From Thiocapsa roseilacustris (GTDB taxonomy: Bacteria > Pseudomonadota > Gammaproteobacteria > Chromatiales > Chromatiaceae), in NCBI RefSeq assembly GCF_041903755.1, contig NZ_JBBWVE010000016.1:83886-147885 (forward strand): a stretch of DNA of 64,000 nt, given 5' to 3'. Within the stretch, counting starts at the first letter, position 1, and every line of letters starts with the position of its first letter. Both the position numbers and the translations under genes were made by a program. The notes beneath the pieces were generated by a model. It was not told the origin of the DNA. It saw only the letters and a program-made list of their open reading frames with translations, and did not search any database. Shown one piece after another: positions 42,516 to 51,144 of this stretch.

Positions 42516-43970
42516 GTGGCCGGTCGTCCGAACGCGCCGACCTTTCTCTGGCACGACTACGAGACCTGGGGCTCGGATCCGCGTCGGGACCGGCCGTGCC
42601 AGTTCGCCGCTGTCCGCACGGACGTCGATCTCAACGAGATCGGCGCTCCATGCATGTTCTTTTGTCGCCCCTCGACCGATCTGCTCCCACACCCTGAAGC
42701 CTGCCTCATCACCGGCATCACGCCCGGGATCGCCGAGCGCGAGGGGCTGATCGAGGCCGAGTTTGCCGCCGCCGTCAACGCCGAGCTGAGCGTCCCCGGA
42801 ACCTGCGGGGTCGGCTACAACAGCATGCGCTTCGACGACGAGGTCACGCGCAACCTGCTCTATCGCAACCTGCGCGACCCCTATGCGCGCGAGTGGCGCA
42901 ACGGCAACTCCCGCTGGGATCTGATCGACGCCTTGCGGCTTGCCCATGCGCTACGCCCGGACGGTTTGGAATGGCCGACCCGCGAAGACGGCACCACCTC
43001 CTTCAAGCTCGAGCATCTCACCGCCGCCAACGGGATCGATCACGGTCAGGCCCATGACGCGCTCGCCGACGTGCGCGCGACCATCGCCTTGGCGCGACGT
43101 CTGCGGCACGCCCAGCCCAAGCTGTTTGACTATGCCCTCACCCTGCGCGACAAGCGGCGCGTCCGCGAGTTGCTCGATCGCGGCGTGCCGCTCCTGCATG
43201 CCTCGGCGCGCTATCCGTCCGCCCAAGGCTGTATTGCGCCGATCCTGCCGCTCTGTGCACATCCGATCAACGGAAACGGCGTGATCTGTGTCGATCTGCG
43301 CGCGCCGCCGGAGCTGTTGCTCGATCTTTCCGTCGACGAGTTGCGGACCCGACTCTTCACGCCCGGGAGCGAGCTTCCCGACGGCGTCGACCGAGTCCCG
43401 TTGAAGACGATCCACGTCAATCGCGCGCCGGTTCTGGCCCCGATGAAGACCCTAGCGCCCGATGCGGCGGCGCGCTGGTCGATCGATCCGGACGCGGTCG
43501 GCGATCACGCCCGCAGGTTACGTGAGGCCGCGGCGACGATCGAGGAGAAGGTCCGCGCCGTCCATGGCGCCCCCGATGGGCCGACCGAGACCGACCCTGA
43601 TCTCATGATCTACTCGGGCGGATTCTTCTCGGACGCCGATCGTCGCGCTATGGACGCGATCCACAGACTCGACCCCGCCGAGCTGAGCGACCATGCGCCG
43701 AGCTTTCAGGATCCTCGCCTGGGCGAGATGCTGCTGCGCTACCGCGCCCGGAACTGGCCCGAGACCCTCACCCCCGAAGAGCGCGAGGATTGGGACCTGT
43801 TCCGTTTCGCCCGCCTTACCGATCCCGACGCCGGCGGCAGTCTCGTGATCGAGCAGTTCGAGCAGTGTCTGAGCGAGCTGGCCGAGCAGCACGCCGGTGA
43901 TCCGGGCAAGCTTGCGATCCTCGAAGACCTCGCCGAGTGGGCCGAACGGGTGCTCGACGCGGAGGCTTGA
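42516..43970 (+). CDS. sbcB: Exodeoxyribonuclease I
   Basis: A 484-residue 3'-5' single-strand DNA exonuclease of recombination and repair. DEDDh signatures: FLWHDYETWGSDPRRD (Asp14, Glu16), GVGYNSMRFDDEVTRNLLYR, and GQAHDALADVRATIALAR with the catalytic His and Asp. The SH3-like and helical extension of ExoI follow. The start is GTG at 42516, five bases after repeat E13, so its leader is repeat DNA and no Shine-Dalgarno site is evident. No other repair gene is next to it. Confidence 0.95.
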   Translation: MAGRPNAPTFLWHDYETWGSDPRRDRPCQFAAVRTDVDLNEIGAPCMFFCRPSTDLLPHPEACLITGITPGIAEREGLIEAEFAAAVNAELSVPGTCGVGYNSMRFDDEVTRNLLYRNLRDPYAREWRNGNSRWDLIDALRLAHALRPDGLEWPTREDGTTSFKLEHLTAANGIDHGQAHDALADVRATIALARRLRHAQPKLFDYALTLRDKRRVRELLDRGVPLLHASARYPSAQGCIAPILPLCAHPINGNGVICVDLRAPPELLLDLSVDELRTRLFTPGSELPDGVDRVPLKTIHVNRAPVLAPMKTLAPDAAARWSIDPDAVGDHARRLREAAATIEEKVRAVHGAPDGPTETDPDLMIYSGGFFSDADRRAMDAIHRLDPAELSDHAPSFQDPRLGEMLLRYRARNWPETLTPEEREDWDLFRFARLTDPDAGGSLVIEQFEQCLSELAEQHAGDPGKLAILEDLAEWAERVLDAEA

Positions 43971-44308
43971 GGTGGTCCGTGACGAGGTCTTGGAGCGAGC
44001 CGGCGAGACACCGTGACCGGCAGTTCCGCCCGCTCCGAGGGCAGTTGAGCCGCAAAGAACACAAAACGGTTCAACTGCTTCCGGCAGTTTCTGCTGCGCG
44101 GCCTGAATGCCGTGCAGGGTGAGTGGGCAGTGGTGTGCGTGGGGTGGAACCTCAAGCGCTTTTTTGAGCTTAAGCCTAGAAAAAGGGCAAAACGCGCGCG
44201 GTTTCGTGAAAAATAGCGGCGATTTCGGGTTTTCAGCCCTAATCGCCCGTCGCATTTTTACCAAACCCGGATGTCAGATTTGATTCTGGAACGTAAGTCG
44301 AAAAGTCT

Positions 44309-44321
44309 CCTAGACTCTAGG
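44309..44321. promoter_or_regulatory. Short perfect dyad upstream of the secreted propeller gene
   Basis: CCTAGACTCTAGG is an inverted repeat of six bases around one. It lies about 35 bases before the start at 44358 and could be an operator. The rest of the 370-base gap after sbcB (43971-44357) holds no gene that I can support. Confidence 0.35.
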
Positions 44322-44357
44322 TTGTCAGCAGTCCATTAACCTATGGAGAGATCTGAG

Positions 44358-46235
44358 ATGCGCGGTTATTTGATCCCATCCATTTTCGCCGCCCTGGGGG
44401 TCGTCGTGCTCTATCGTGCGAGCGATGCGCCGCCCAACGAGCTCGATCAACGATCACTCGGCGCAACCGCTGCAGCGCCCATCAGTCTTCAAGAGCCGCT
44501 AGCACGGGAGCGCAGCCGCCCTGCCCTCCCCTGGGCGGCCCAGTTGCGCTACAGCGCCGAGGGTCCGAGTCCAGTGCACCTCGCCGAGGTGCCCGTCGCA
44601 GAATTCGACGCCAACAACAAGCTGAGCCGCGGCTGGGGGCAGGATGGAACGCCCAAGCGGATGCGCGGACCGATACCACGCGAAGAAATGGACCGGCTGC
44701 GAGAGGCGGCACGTCTGCTCCCGCCCAATCCCAACGTCCAGCGCCTCGATGGGTCTGGGATTACGCCGCTGGCGCTCGCACCGGGCGTCAGCTTCGATAG
44801 CCTCGATTACAACGATTGCTGCGGGGGCGGTGGCAATGTCCCACCGGACCCTGAGTTCGCGGTAGGCCCGAACCACATCATTGCGGTGGTAAACGTCGCC
44901 TTCGAGATCTACGACAAGAGCGGCACGCGACTCGCGGGACCCACGACCTTCGCGAGCTTCTTCGCCGGGTCCGGCTGCCCGAGCCAAGTCTTCGATCCCA
45001 ATGTGCTTTATGACGAGTCCGCCGACCGGTTCATCCTCGGCATCGACGGCGACGGCACCGACTATTGTGTGGCCGCGACCACGGGAGCGGATCCGCTGGG
45101 CGCTTGGCATCGCTACCATTTCGCGACCGATTTCGCCGGGGCCTTCTTCGACTATCCCCATGCCGGCGTTGGAAGGTCCGCGATCTACATGGGCTCCAAC
45201 CAGTTCGACGGCAGCTTGCCGGGTGGTTTCGAGAGCCGCGTATTCGCGTTCGACAAGGCCGCGCTGTATAGCGGGACAGCACTGACGGTGGTGTCGCACA
45301 GCCTCGGCGCGAGCAACTCGACGCCGCAGCCGATGAATCTCCATGGCTTCGCCCAGGGCACCTGGCCGAGCTCGGGGCCCCATTTCGTCATGACGGAGAA
45401 GTTCGATGGTGCCCGTCACTCAGTCTGGTCCTGGCAGGACCCTTTCGGTGCCGACCTCCTCACTGAGACGGGGGTGCTCAATCTCAATACGGCGACCGGA
45501 GTAACCGCGGGGTTTCCCGTCGACGTGCCCCAACAGGGCTCGACGGCAAGGCTCCAAGCCAACGATTGGCGCGGACTCGACACCGAGTATCGCAATGGAC
45601 GGATCTGGATGACCAACACTCTCTCCTGCAATCCCGGCTCGGGAACCGTGGATTGCATCCGCTGGGCCGAAATCGATCCATCGGTGCCGGCGGTGATCGA
45701 TGCCGGGGTATTCGCAAGCAACGGTGAGTACCGCTTCTTCCCCGATCTCGCAGTGAACCAGTGCGGCGATATGGCCGTCGGCTACACCAAGTCCAGCGCC
45801 TCGATGTTCCCGTCGGTGTTCGTCACCGGACGGGAAGCCACGGATCCCGCCGGAACCTTGCAACCCGAGGTCCAGCTCAAAGCCGGTGAGCTCTTCTACA
45901 CCGGGTTCGACGCCAGCCCCCATCGCTGGGGCGATTACACCGGGATGACCATCGACCCCGATGGCCAGCGCTTCTGGTACCTGGGCGAGTACAGCAAGAA
46001 TACCGGGACCATCGATGGCCGCTGGGGGAATTTCATCGGCGCCTTCAGCTATCCAGGCTGCGGCGGCGGGCCGGATGACTGCGACATCGATGGGGACGGT
46101 GACGCAGACCGCGCCGATGCGGTGGCCTTCTTCCGCGGCTGTCGTGGCGGCAGCGCAAGCTGGGACTGCGACCGGGATGGCAGTGGCGGCTTCGATATCG
46201 CCGACCTGATCGACTTCGTGCTCAGCTGTCGCTGA
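44358..46235 (+). CDS. Secreted protein with a dockerin-like C-terminal calcium module
   Basis: A 625-residue protein. The N-terminal hydrophobic segment (YLIPSIFAALGVVVLYRA) is a signal peptide or anchor. The body (about 150-560) holds repeats of the PDPEFAVGPNHIIAVVN and WRGLDTEYRNGRIWMTN kind that suggest a beta-propeller-like exported protein. The tail has two calcium-loop units, DIDGDGDADRADAVAFF and DRDGSGGFDIADLIDFVL, as in type I dockerin repeats. The start at 44358 has GGAG nine bases upstream; ATG 44343 is in frame. I do not know its substrate; it stands alone. Confidence 0.7.
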   Translation: MRGYLIPSIFAALGVVVLYRASDAPPNELDQRSLGATAAAPISLQEPLARERSRPALPWAAQLRYSAEGPSPVHLAEVPVAEFDANNKLSRGWGQDGTPKRMRGPIPREEMDRLREAARLLPPNPNVQRLDGSGITPLALAPGVSFDSLDYNDCCGGGGNVPPDPEFAVGPNHIIAVVNVAFEIYDKSGTRLAGPTTFASFFAGSGCPSQVFDPNVLYDESADRFILGIDGDGTDYCVAATTGADPLGAWHRYHFATDFAGAFFDYPHAGVGRSAIYMGSNQFDGSLPGGFESRVFAFDKAALYSGTALTVVSHSLGASNSTPQPMNLHGFAQGTWPSSGPHFVMTEKFDGARHSVWSWQDPFGADLLTETGVLNLNTATGVTAGFPVDVPQQGSTARLQANDWRGLDTEYRNGRIWMTNTLSCNPGSGTVDCIRWAEIDPSVPAVIDAGVFASNGEYRFFPDLAVNQCGDMAVGYTKSSASMFPSVFVTGREATDPAGTLQPEVQLKAGELFYTGFDASPHRWGDYTGMTIDPDGQRFWYLGEYSKNTGTIDGRWGNFIGAFSYPGCGGGPDDCDIDGDGDADRADAVAFFRGCRGGSASWDCDRDGSGGFDIADLIDFVLSCR

Positions 46236-46290
46236 GGCCCTTGAGCCGGAGCCTCGCGCAGCCGGGGCTCCGGCGACTCAGGTCACTGCC

Positions 46291-46427
46291 TCAGACCGTG
46301 CCCCGGGGTGGGAGTTGGCCGATATAGGCGCTGATCCCATCCATCAGCAGTTGCACCACGATCATGATCAACAGCATCCCGTTGAGCCGCACCAGCACCC
46401 GCAACGCGCGCCGCCCGAGCATGTCCA
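46291..46427 (-). pseudogene. C-terminal remnant of a MarC-family membrane protein
   Basis: The last 43 or so codons read MLGRRALRVLVRLNGMLLIM and then a hydrophobic tail ending VDG-like QLLMDGISAYIGQ. This matches the end of MarC/YchE-family proteins (about 200 residues). The upstream part is gone and is replaced by a transposase fragment, so it is a truncated relic. Confidence 0.6.
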
Positions 46428-46429
46428 TC

Positions 46430-46735
46430 CGGGCCGTTGTCGGCCTTGATCCGGACCAGGGTGATGCGCTCGCGCTGCTCGGGCGATTGCCGTTCCCACC
46501 AGTCATATAGGCAGTCGACGATGAAGTCGCTGGTCTTGGCGGAACTTCCGAAGGTCAGGTGCAGCGCGCCGGTGTCCTCGTTGACCAGACCGAACGGGGT
46601 GTATTTCTCGTGACAGCCCGTGTCATGGTCGGCGGCCTTGGTCTCGCCGCGGCTACAGCCGCCGCGCGAGTACTCGCCGATCATCACCGTGGCCTTGCAG
46701 TCGATGCTCAGTCGCGCGACGCGTCCGCCCGCCAT
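46430..46735 (-). pseudogene. ISAzo13-family transposase fragment
   Basis: About 100 residues of a DDE transposase: RLSIDCKATVMIGEYSRGG, KYTPFGLVNEDTGALHLTFG, SSAKTSDFIVDCLYDWW and IKADNGP. Family members are much longer; both ends are missing and no terminal repeats were found. The ISAzo13 assignment is from memory of the motif series. It abuts the marC relic at about 46428, which marks an old insertion or deletion junction. Confidence 0.65.
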
Positions 46736-46967
46736 GACAGTCCGCGCGTTGATTTAGACTCAGTCGCGACTATCGCACACAATGGTATAACTTTCCTCGT
46801 AAATCACCTAAGGCGCGAGGGCGCCTCTCGAGGCTCATCCCCAAGCCGCCCTGAGCGCCCAGGTTTGCTCGGGACAGAAGGTCAGCGGGGGTGGGGCGGG
46901 CCCGTCGACGAGCGGCTTGCCTTGCTGACCGAACGGGCCGTTCCGGCGGTTGTCCTGGGATGCGAGT

Positions 46968-47147
46968 CTATTTGTCGGTATTCAGCTTGAGGGGCAGGTA
47001 GACGGGGCACCAGCGCAAGAGCCCGGTGGCTAAGGGCACCAGCCCGATGGCGCCGAGCCAGTTTTGGGCATAGACGCCCCAGCCGACGATGACGACACCG
47101 GCGACGATACGGAGGGTGCGATCGAGTGTTCCGACATTCGGGGTCAT
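46968..47147 (-). CDS. DUF2892 (YgaP-type) small membrane protein
   Basis: A 59-residue protein, MTPNVGTLDRTLRIVAGVVI followed by hydrophobic segments and the motif LRWCPVYLPLKLNTDK. The DUF2892 signature (two membrane helices with a C-P dipeptide) is clear. These are linked to rhodanese and sulfur or redox genes in other bacteria. It is on the same strand just downstream of the Crp/Fnr gene. The 46736-46967 interval beside it shows no gene. Confidence 0.75.
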   Translation of the reverse strand: MTPNVGTLDRTLRIVAGVVIVGWGVYAQNWLGAIGLVPLATGLLRWCPVYLPLKLNTDK

Positions 47148-47271
47148 AGCGTGGTCTCTGCTGTTGTTGCGACCGGCGCGTTCGGCCGATCCGGTGAGGG
47201 TGTAGTCGAAGACTAATCGGAGCGATCCCGCGTTTCAGTGACTTTGTCACCAAGCGGCGACTTGTCCCTGC

Positions 47272-47958
47272 TCAGCCATCCCGTGCCCGCAGCTCGAGCG
47301 CCGGAATGTCGAGCAGCTCGATCAGGCCGCGGGTCGTGCGCAGCAGCTCTTGCGACTCGAGACCCTTGAGTACGCGGCTGATGACCTCGCGGGACGACCC
47401 CAGCTCCACCGCGAGGGACTGATGCGTCATATGGATGTCTCGTCCCGAAGTCGTCTCGCGCAGGCTCAAGAGAGAGGCCATCAGCCGTTGATCCAGGCGT
47501 TGGAACAGCACCGCATCGAGAACGCCGAAGACCTCCTGCAAGCGGCTCGCGATCAAGCCGAAGATGTATTCCCGCCAAGGCTCCGACGTGGCCATCCAGC
47601 GGCGGACCTCGGCCGGCCGCACCACGACCGCCTCGACCGCGCTCTCGCACACGGCGAAGGCCGGAAAGACCCGGTCGCTGAGGATGCAGGAGGTGGTGAC
47701 CACGCAGCTCTCGCCGGGATGAACGCGATACAGGGTGATCTCCCGACCGTTTTCGCCGAGCTTGTAGACCCGCCCGGTGCCGGTCAGCACCAACGGCAGT
47801 TGCGTGCAGTGTGCACCGTCGTAACAGATGAGTTGACCGACCGGCAGCCGGACCAATGCGACCTGAGCGAACAACTCGGCGCGGAACTCCTCCGGCGTCG
47901 CGTGCAGAAACGGGAAGGCATCGAGCAGACGCTGGCGCTGCCACGGATCGCCGATCAT
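47272..47958 (-). CDS. Crp/Fnr-family transcriptional regulator
   Basis: A 228-residue activator-type protein. The cyclic-nucleotide-like domain (20-140) contains LPLVLTGTGRVYKLGENGRE and several cysteines (ICYDGAHC, GESCVVTTSC, AVCES); the C-terminal winged helix has LAVELGSSREVISRVLKGLE. The cysteine set suggests redox or metal sensing, but they are not spaced like Fnr. It overlaps the MBL gene by four bases (ATGA). A likely local target is the cluster around it. Confidence 0.82.
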   Translation of the reverse strand: MIGDPWQRQRLLDAFPFLHATPEEFRAELFAQVALVRLPVGQLICYDGAHCTQLPLVLTGTGRVYKLGENGREITLYRVHPGESCVVTTSCILSDRVFPAFAVCESAVEAVVVRPAEVRRWMATSEPWREYIFGLIASRLQEVFGVLDAVLFQRLDQRLMASLLSLRETTSGRDIHMTHQSLAVELGSSREVISRVLKGLESQELLRTTRGLIELLDIPALELRARDG

Positions 47959-48674
47959 CCGCCGATCTCCCGACCGACCCCGCCATCGAGACAGGCTGCG
48001 CCGAAGGCATGCCGAAACGCCGCCTTGCCGGCGTCTCCGGTGCAGTGGGTCGGGACCACGCCGATCACCCCGAGCGCCTTCAGTGCGCTTACGGACTGCT
48101 CGATTCCGACGGGGTCCGTGTCCATCAAGTGAAAGCCCCCGATCGCCCAGTCCACCGGCTTGCCGAGGAAGCGGCCGGCACGTGCGACGATCTGCTCCAT
48201 CCCGGGATGCGCGCAGCCGCTGACCGCGGCCGTGGACTCGCCCGTGTCGATCACCAGCGCGTGCTCCGGGGGGGTGCTGTCGAGCATCCCGGTCGAGAAG
48301 AGCCCCTGACCGAGTGCATGAGGCTCGGCTCCGACCACGATCAGCTCGCCGCACAGACCCCGCAGATCTCGGATCAGGTGCTTGGAAAAGCCCTCGTGCA
48401 CCGCCACGGTCACCTGCGGGTTCAGTTCCAAGACCGAATCCCACCCGCCGATATGATCCCAATGGGGGTGGGAGAGAAAGAGCAGGTCAAGGGATTGCGC
48501 GGCGACGCCGAGGGCGGCCATGTTCTTGAGAAGCACGCGGCCGTTGCTGCCGGTGTCGAACAGGATCGTCCGACCGCCGACGCGAATCAGCGCCGCGAAT
48601 CCCCAGAGGCTTGTCAGACCCGGAAGTCCCGGCTCGTTGTCGAACAGAATTGTCAGGCGTGGGGGAGCGGCCAT
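47955..48674 (-). CDS. MBL-fold metallohydrolase
   Basis: A 239-residue metallo-beta-lactamase-fold protein with the metal site SHPHWDHIGGW (His69 to His74) and later His residues in GCAHPGMEQI, GGFHLMDTD and VVPTHCTGD. It resembles the group annotated as dihydropterin- or ribofuranosylaminobenzene-phosphate-synthase-like. Substrate unknown. It precedes and overlaps the Crp/Fnr gene, so the two are one unit. Confidence 0.8.
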   Translation of the reverse strand: MAAPPRLTILFDNEPGLPGLTSLWGFAALIRVGGRTILFDTGSNGRVLLKNMAALGVAAQSLDLLFLSHPHWDHIGGWDSVLELNPQVTVAVHEGFSKHLIRDLRGLCGELIVVGAEPHALGQGLFSTGMLDSTPPEHALVIDTGESTAAVSGCAHPGMEQIVARAGRFLGKPVDWAIGGFHLMDTDPVGIEQSVSALKALGVIGVVPTHCTGDAGKAAFRHAFGAACLDGGVGREIGG

Positions 48675-48822
48675 GATTGCCTCCGATCGAGGTCATCCTG
48701 TGAAGTCTTTGCCCTGGCCGAGCCCCGTTGTCGAGGCGAGGCAGGGGGGGCCGAGCGGGCGCCCATGAGAGCATCGCGACACAGGTGCAGTGAATCAACC
48801 GCTTACCGTGGCGCGAGCGCCC

Positions 48823-49194
48823 TCAGCCGTGTCCGTGCGCAACGCTTTCGGCGCAGGGCGCTGCGGCAACGAGCGTGCCGCCCAGGTAGCTCTCCAGCGA
48901 CGCGCGCACCGTACCGCTTGCCCCGGTCGCGGTTCTGATGCCGGCCTGCGTAAAGAACTCGATGGCGCGCCCGCCCATCCCGCCGCTCAACATGACGTCG
49001 ACTTGCTGCTGCTTGATGAAGTCCGGAATCTGTCCCGGCTGGTGCGCCTCGGCGAAGGGGTTGGCGATGTCCCATGTTGCGGTGACCGCGCCGTTTTCGA
49101 TGTCCACCACAATGAAGTAGGGGGCATGGCCGAAGTGTTGTGCGACCTGGCTGTCGAGACCCTGGCTGGACTCGGCGGTAATGGCAATCTTCAT
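48823..49194 (-). CDS. Dinitrogenase iron-molybdenum cofactor (NifX/NifY-like) family protein
   Basis: A 123-residue protein of the NifX/NifB C-domain fold: MKIAITAESSQGLDSQVAQHFGHAPYFIVVD, then VDVMLSGGMGGRAIEFFTQAGI. AGGAG lies before the ATG at 49194. These proteins bind iron-sulfur or FeMo precursors in nitrogenase systems, but stand-alone copies beside DUF134 and Fe-S ATPase genes occur in non-fixers. Its neighbour is the broken ATPase. Confidence 0.85.
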   Translation of the reverse strand: MKIAITAESSQGLDSQVAQHFGHAPYFIVVDIENGAVTATWDIANPFAEAHQPGQIPDFIKQQQVDVMLSGGMGGRAIEFFTQAGIRTATGASGTVRASLESYLGGTLVAAAPCAESVAHGHG

Positions 49195-49243
49195 CGTCGT
49201 TCTCCTGGTTCTTCGGGGGTCGGCCGGAGGCCGATCGGGGTTT

Positions 49244-49979
49244 TCAGGCGCGTCGTTGTTGATTCTTGCGGGCGTCATGAGATCCTGCAGGCGTCTCCGA
49301 AAGGACTGCGGCAACCCGCTCCCACACGGCGGACAGGGCGAGACTGGCGGGGGCGTCCGGGTGATAGGCCGTGACGGTCTCGCCCGCGACCATCGCCTCG
49401 GGTATCGCTGAATCGAACGGGATCAGGCCGATGCCGTCGATCCCTTTCGCCCGGCAAAAGGCTTCGATCTCCCGCGCGCCGACGGGATAGACATCGGCCT
49501 TGTTGATGCAGACCAGCGCCGGCACCCCGAAGTGCTTAACGGTCTGCAGGGCGCGGCGCAGGTCGTGTATGTCTGCCACGGTCGGCTCGGTCACCAGCAG
49601 CGCCAAGTCCGCGCCCGAGACGGCGGCGATGACTGTCGGTGATGGCCTGCTCCGGGCACATCCAGGTGCAGCTTCCGCAGCCGTGACAGAGATCGTCGAA
49701 CACGAGCGTCGTTCCGCCGACCACCGCAATCGCATTGAATCGGCAGATCTCCGCGCAGGTGCCGCAAGCGTTGCAGGCTTGCGGATCCACCCGCGGCACG
49801 CGGATCCCGACGTCGCGGTGGACATCCAGAATCGGATCCAGAAACAGCGCGGCGTTGGGCGTTTCCACGTCGCAATCGAGAAAACGCACCGCATCCCGTT
49901 CGGCCGCCACCTGCGCGAGGCTGGTGGCGACGGTGGTCTTGCCGGTGCCGCCCTTGCCGCCGGCTACAACGATGCGCAT
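49244..49979 (-). pseudogene. P-loop Fe-S (MinD-superfamily) ATPase, frameshifted and internally shortened
   Basis: The N-half reads MRIVVAGGKGGTGKTTVATS (Walker A at 7-16), then a ferredoxin insert with CNACGTCAEICRF and CHGCGSCTWMCPEQ. The C-half, AVSGADLALLVTEPTVADIH onward, is in a different frame. The junction lies near 49630-49640. Intact relatives are about 280 residues; here some 40-70 are missing between the halves. Either a pseudogene, an assembly error, or a real split protein. It is divergent from the DUF134 gene. Confidence 0.7.
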
Positions 49980-50133
49980 CCGGTTCAGTCTCCGTGGTGG
50001 CCGCCATGCGTGGCGCCATCGGCCAGGGCCAAGCGTCCCGAGGTGAACGCCTTGCCCGGTAGGCCATCCGCGCCGGAGTGATCGGCATTCTGCCGCGTTC
50101 TCCCGGCGCATGACCCTGATATCCGTCAATGTG

Positions 50134-50153
50134 AAACGAGCATATGTGCGTTT
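50134..50153. promoter_or_regulatory. Inverted repeat operator candidate between the ATPase and DUF134 genes
   Basis: AAACG-N2-CATATG-N2-CGTTT is an exact dyad except for the two spacer positions. It is centred in the divergent gap (49980-50196) and would suit a dimeric HTH regulator such as DUF134 itself. Confidence 0.5.
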
Positions 50154-50196
50154 TACTGAGCCCGCGAATCGGAACACTTCATCTTGTGGAGGCATG

Positions 50197-50562
50197 ATGC
50201 CGGGTCGAAAACGACGCGCTCGCTGTATCGGATTCGATCCGGGCTTTCTCTGCTTCAAACCCTGCGGTCGACCGGGACGGGGCCTGGAGACCTTGACCCT
50301 GCGCGCCGACGAGATGGAAGCCATTCGGCTTGCGGACCTCGAAGGTTTGTATCAGGAGGATTGTGCCGTGCGGATGGGCATCTCGCGGACCACCTTGTCG
50401 CGAACCCTGGCGCAGGCGCGCCGCAAGGTGACGGATGCGCTGATCAACGGCAAGCGACTTGTGGTGGAACCGACTCGGGAGAGTGAGGGCACTGCGGCGG
50501 CGGGGACCGGGGCGTTCGTTACGTCGGATCGGCCGGGGGACGAAACAGGTAGCGATGTCTGA
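50197..50562 (+). CDS. DUF134-family DNA-binding protein
   Basis: A 121-residue protein, MPGRKRRARCIGFDPGFLCF then KPCGRPGRG, and a sigma-70 region 4-like helix-turn-helix (ADLEGLYQEDCAVRMGISRT, TLSRTLAQARRKV). DUF134 proteins are predicted regulators found with Fe-S ATPases and NifX-like genes, as here. The ATG at 50197 has GGAGG four bases upstream; a second ATG at 50194 is possible. It is the plus-strand partner of the divergent cluster. The gap 50563-50730 shows no gene. Confidence 0.8.
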   Translation: MPGRKRRARCIGFDPGFLCFKPCGRPGRGLETLTLRADEMEAIRLADLEGLYQEDCAVRMGISRTTLSRTLAQARRKVTDALINGKRLVVEPTRESEGTAAAGTGAFVTSDRPGDETGSDV

Positions 50563-50730
50563 ATCGGACTTGAGCCGGATACGCGGGCGGTCGACGTTTT
50601 TGAGCCGCGCCGATCGACCGGAATGCCGATCTCACCTATCCACTCATGTTGCTCGACGGAGCGGGCGGGTCGAGGACGTCGTGCGGGGCGAGTGTCCTGA
50701 CCCCGTCCGCTCGAACGTCCGAGGCGCGGC

Positions 50731-51090
50731 TCAATCCGCTCGCGGAGCCGCCGGTGCTTGAGCGACGGCCTCGGGGCCTTCGACCAATTGGCGGACGATG
50801 TCGCGACATTCGGCGGCGTTGCTGATCCACTGCAGTCCGGCCTCGGCTGGCACGGCGCCGCTTTTCTCGCGGATCTTCGCGATCGTGGTGGCGATCAGCG
50901 CGTCGATCTGAGCGGGATCGGTCACCAGACCACTTTCTTCGGCCGTCTCGACCGCCAGGCATGCGCCGGCCTGAGACCCGATCACCAGTCCGCTCGCGGC
51001 ACCCAATCCGGCACCGAAGCCAAGTGCGAGGAATCCTCCGACGGCGCTTCCGATCAGCAGAAAGATCAGGGCGAGGATGAATGTCTTCAT
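50731..51090 (-). CDS. Small membrane-anchored protein of unknown function
   Basis: A 119-residue protein starting MKTFILALIFLLIGSAVGGF, with a Gly/Ala-rich hydrophobic stretch (residues 3-45) followed by a helical, probably periplasmic domain with one late Cys (NAAECRDIVRQLVEG). The longer ORF start upstream lacks a ribosome site. I do not recognise the family. It is on the same strand as the gene at 51145, about 55 bases downstream of it. Confidence 0.65.
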   Translation of the reverse strand: MKTFILALIFLLIGSAVGGFLALGFGAGLGAASGLVIGSQAGACLAVETAEESGLVTDPAQIDALIATTIAKIREKSGAVPAEAGLQWISNAAECRDIVRQLVEGPEAVAQAPAAPRAD

Positions 51091-51144
51091 TGGCGTCTCT
51101 CGATGAGAAATGAAATGTCGGAGGCTGCGGATCACATCGGCAGG

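Noticed and set aside
47272..48462. A 396-codon minus-strand frame ending in the Crp/Fnr gene
   Set aside because: The first part is an off-frame reading of the MBL gene; the regulator starts at 47958.
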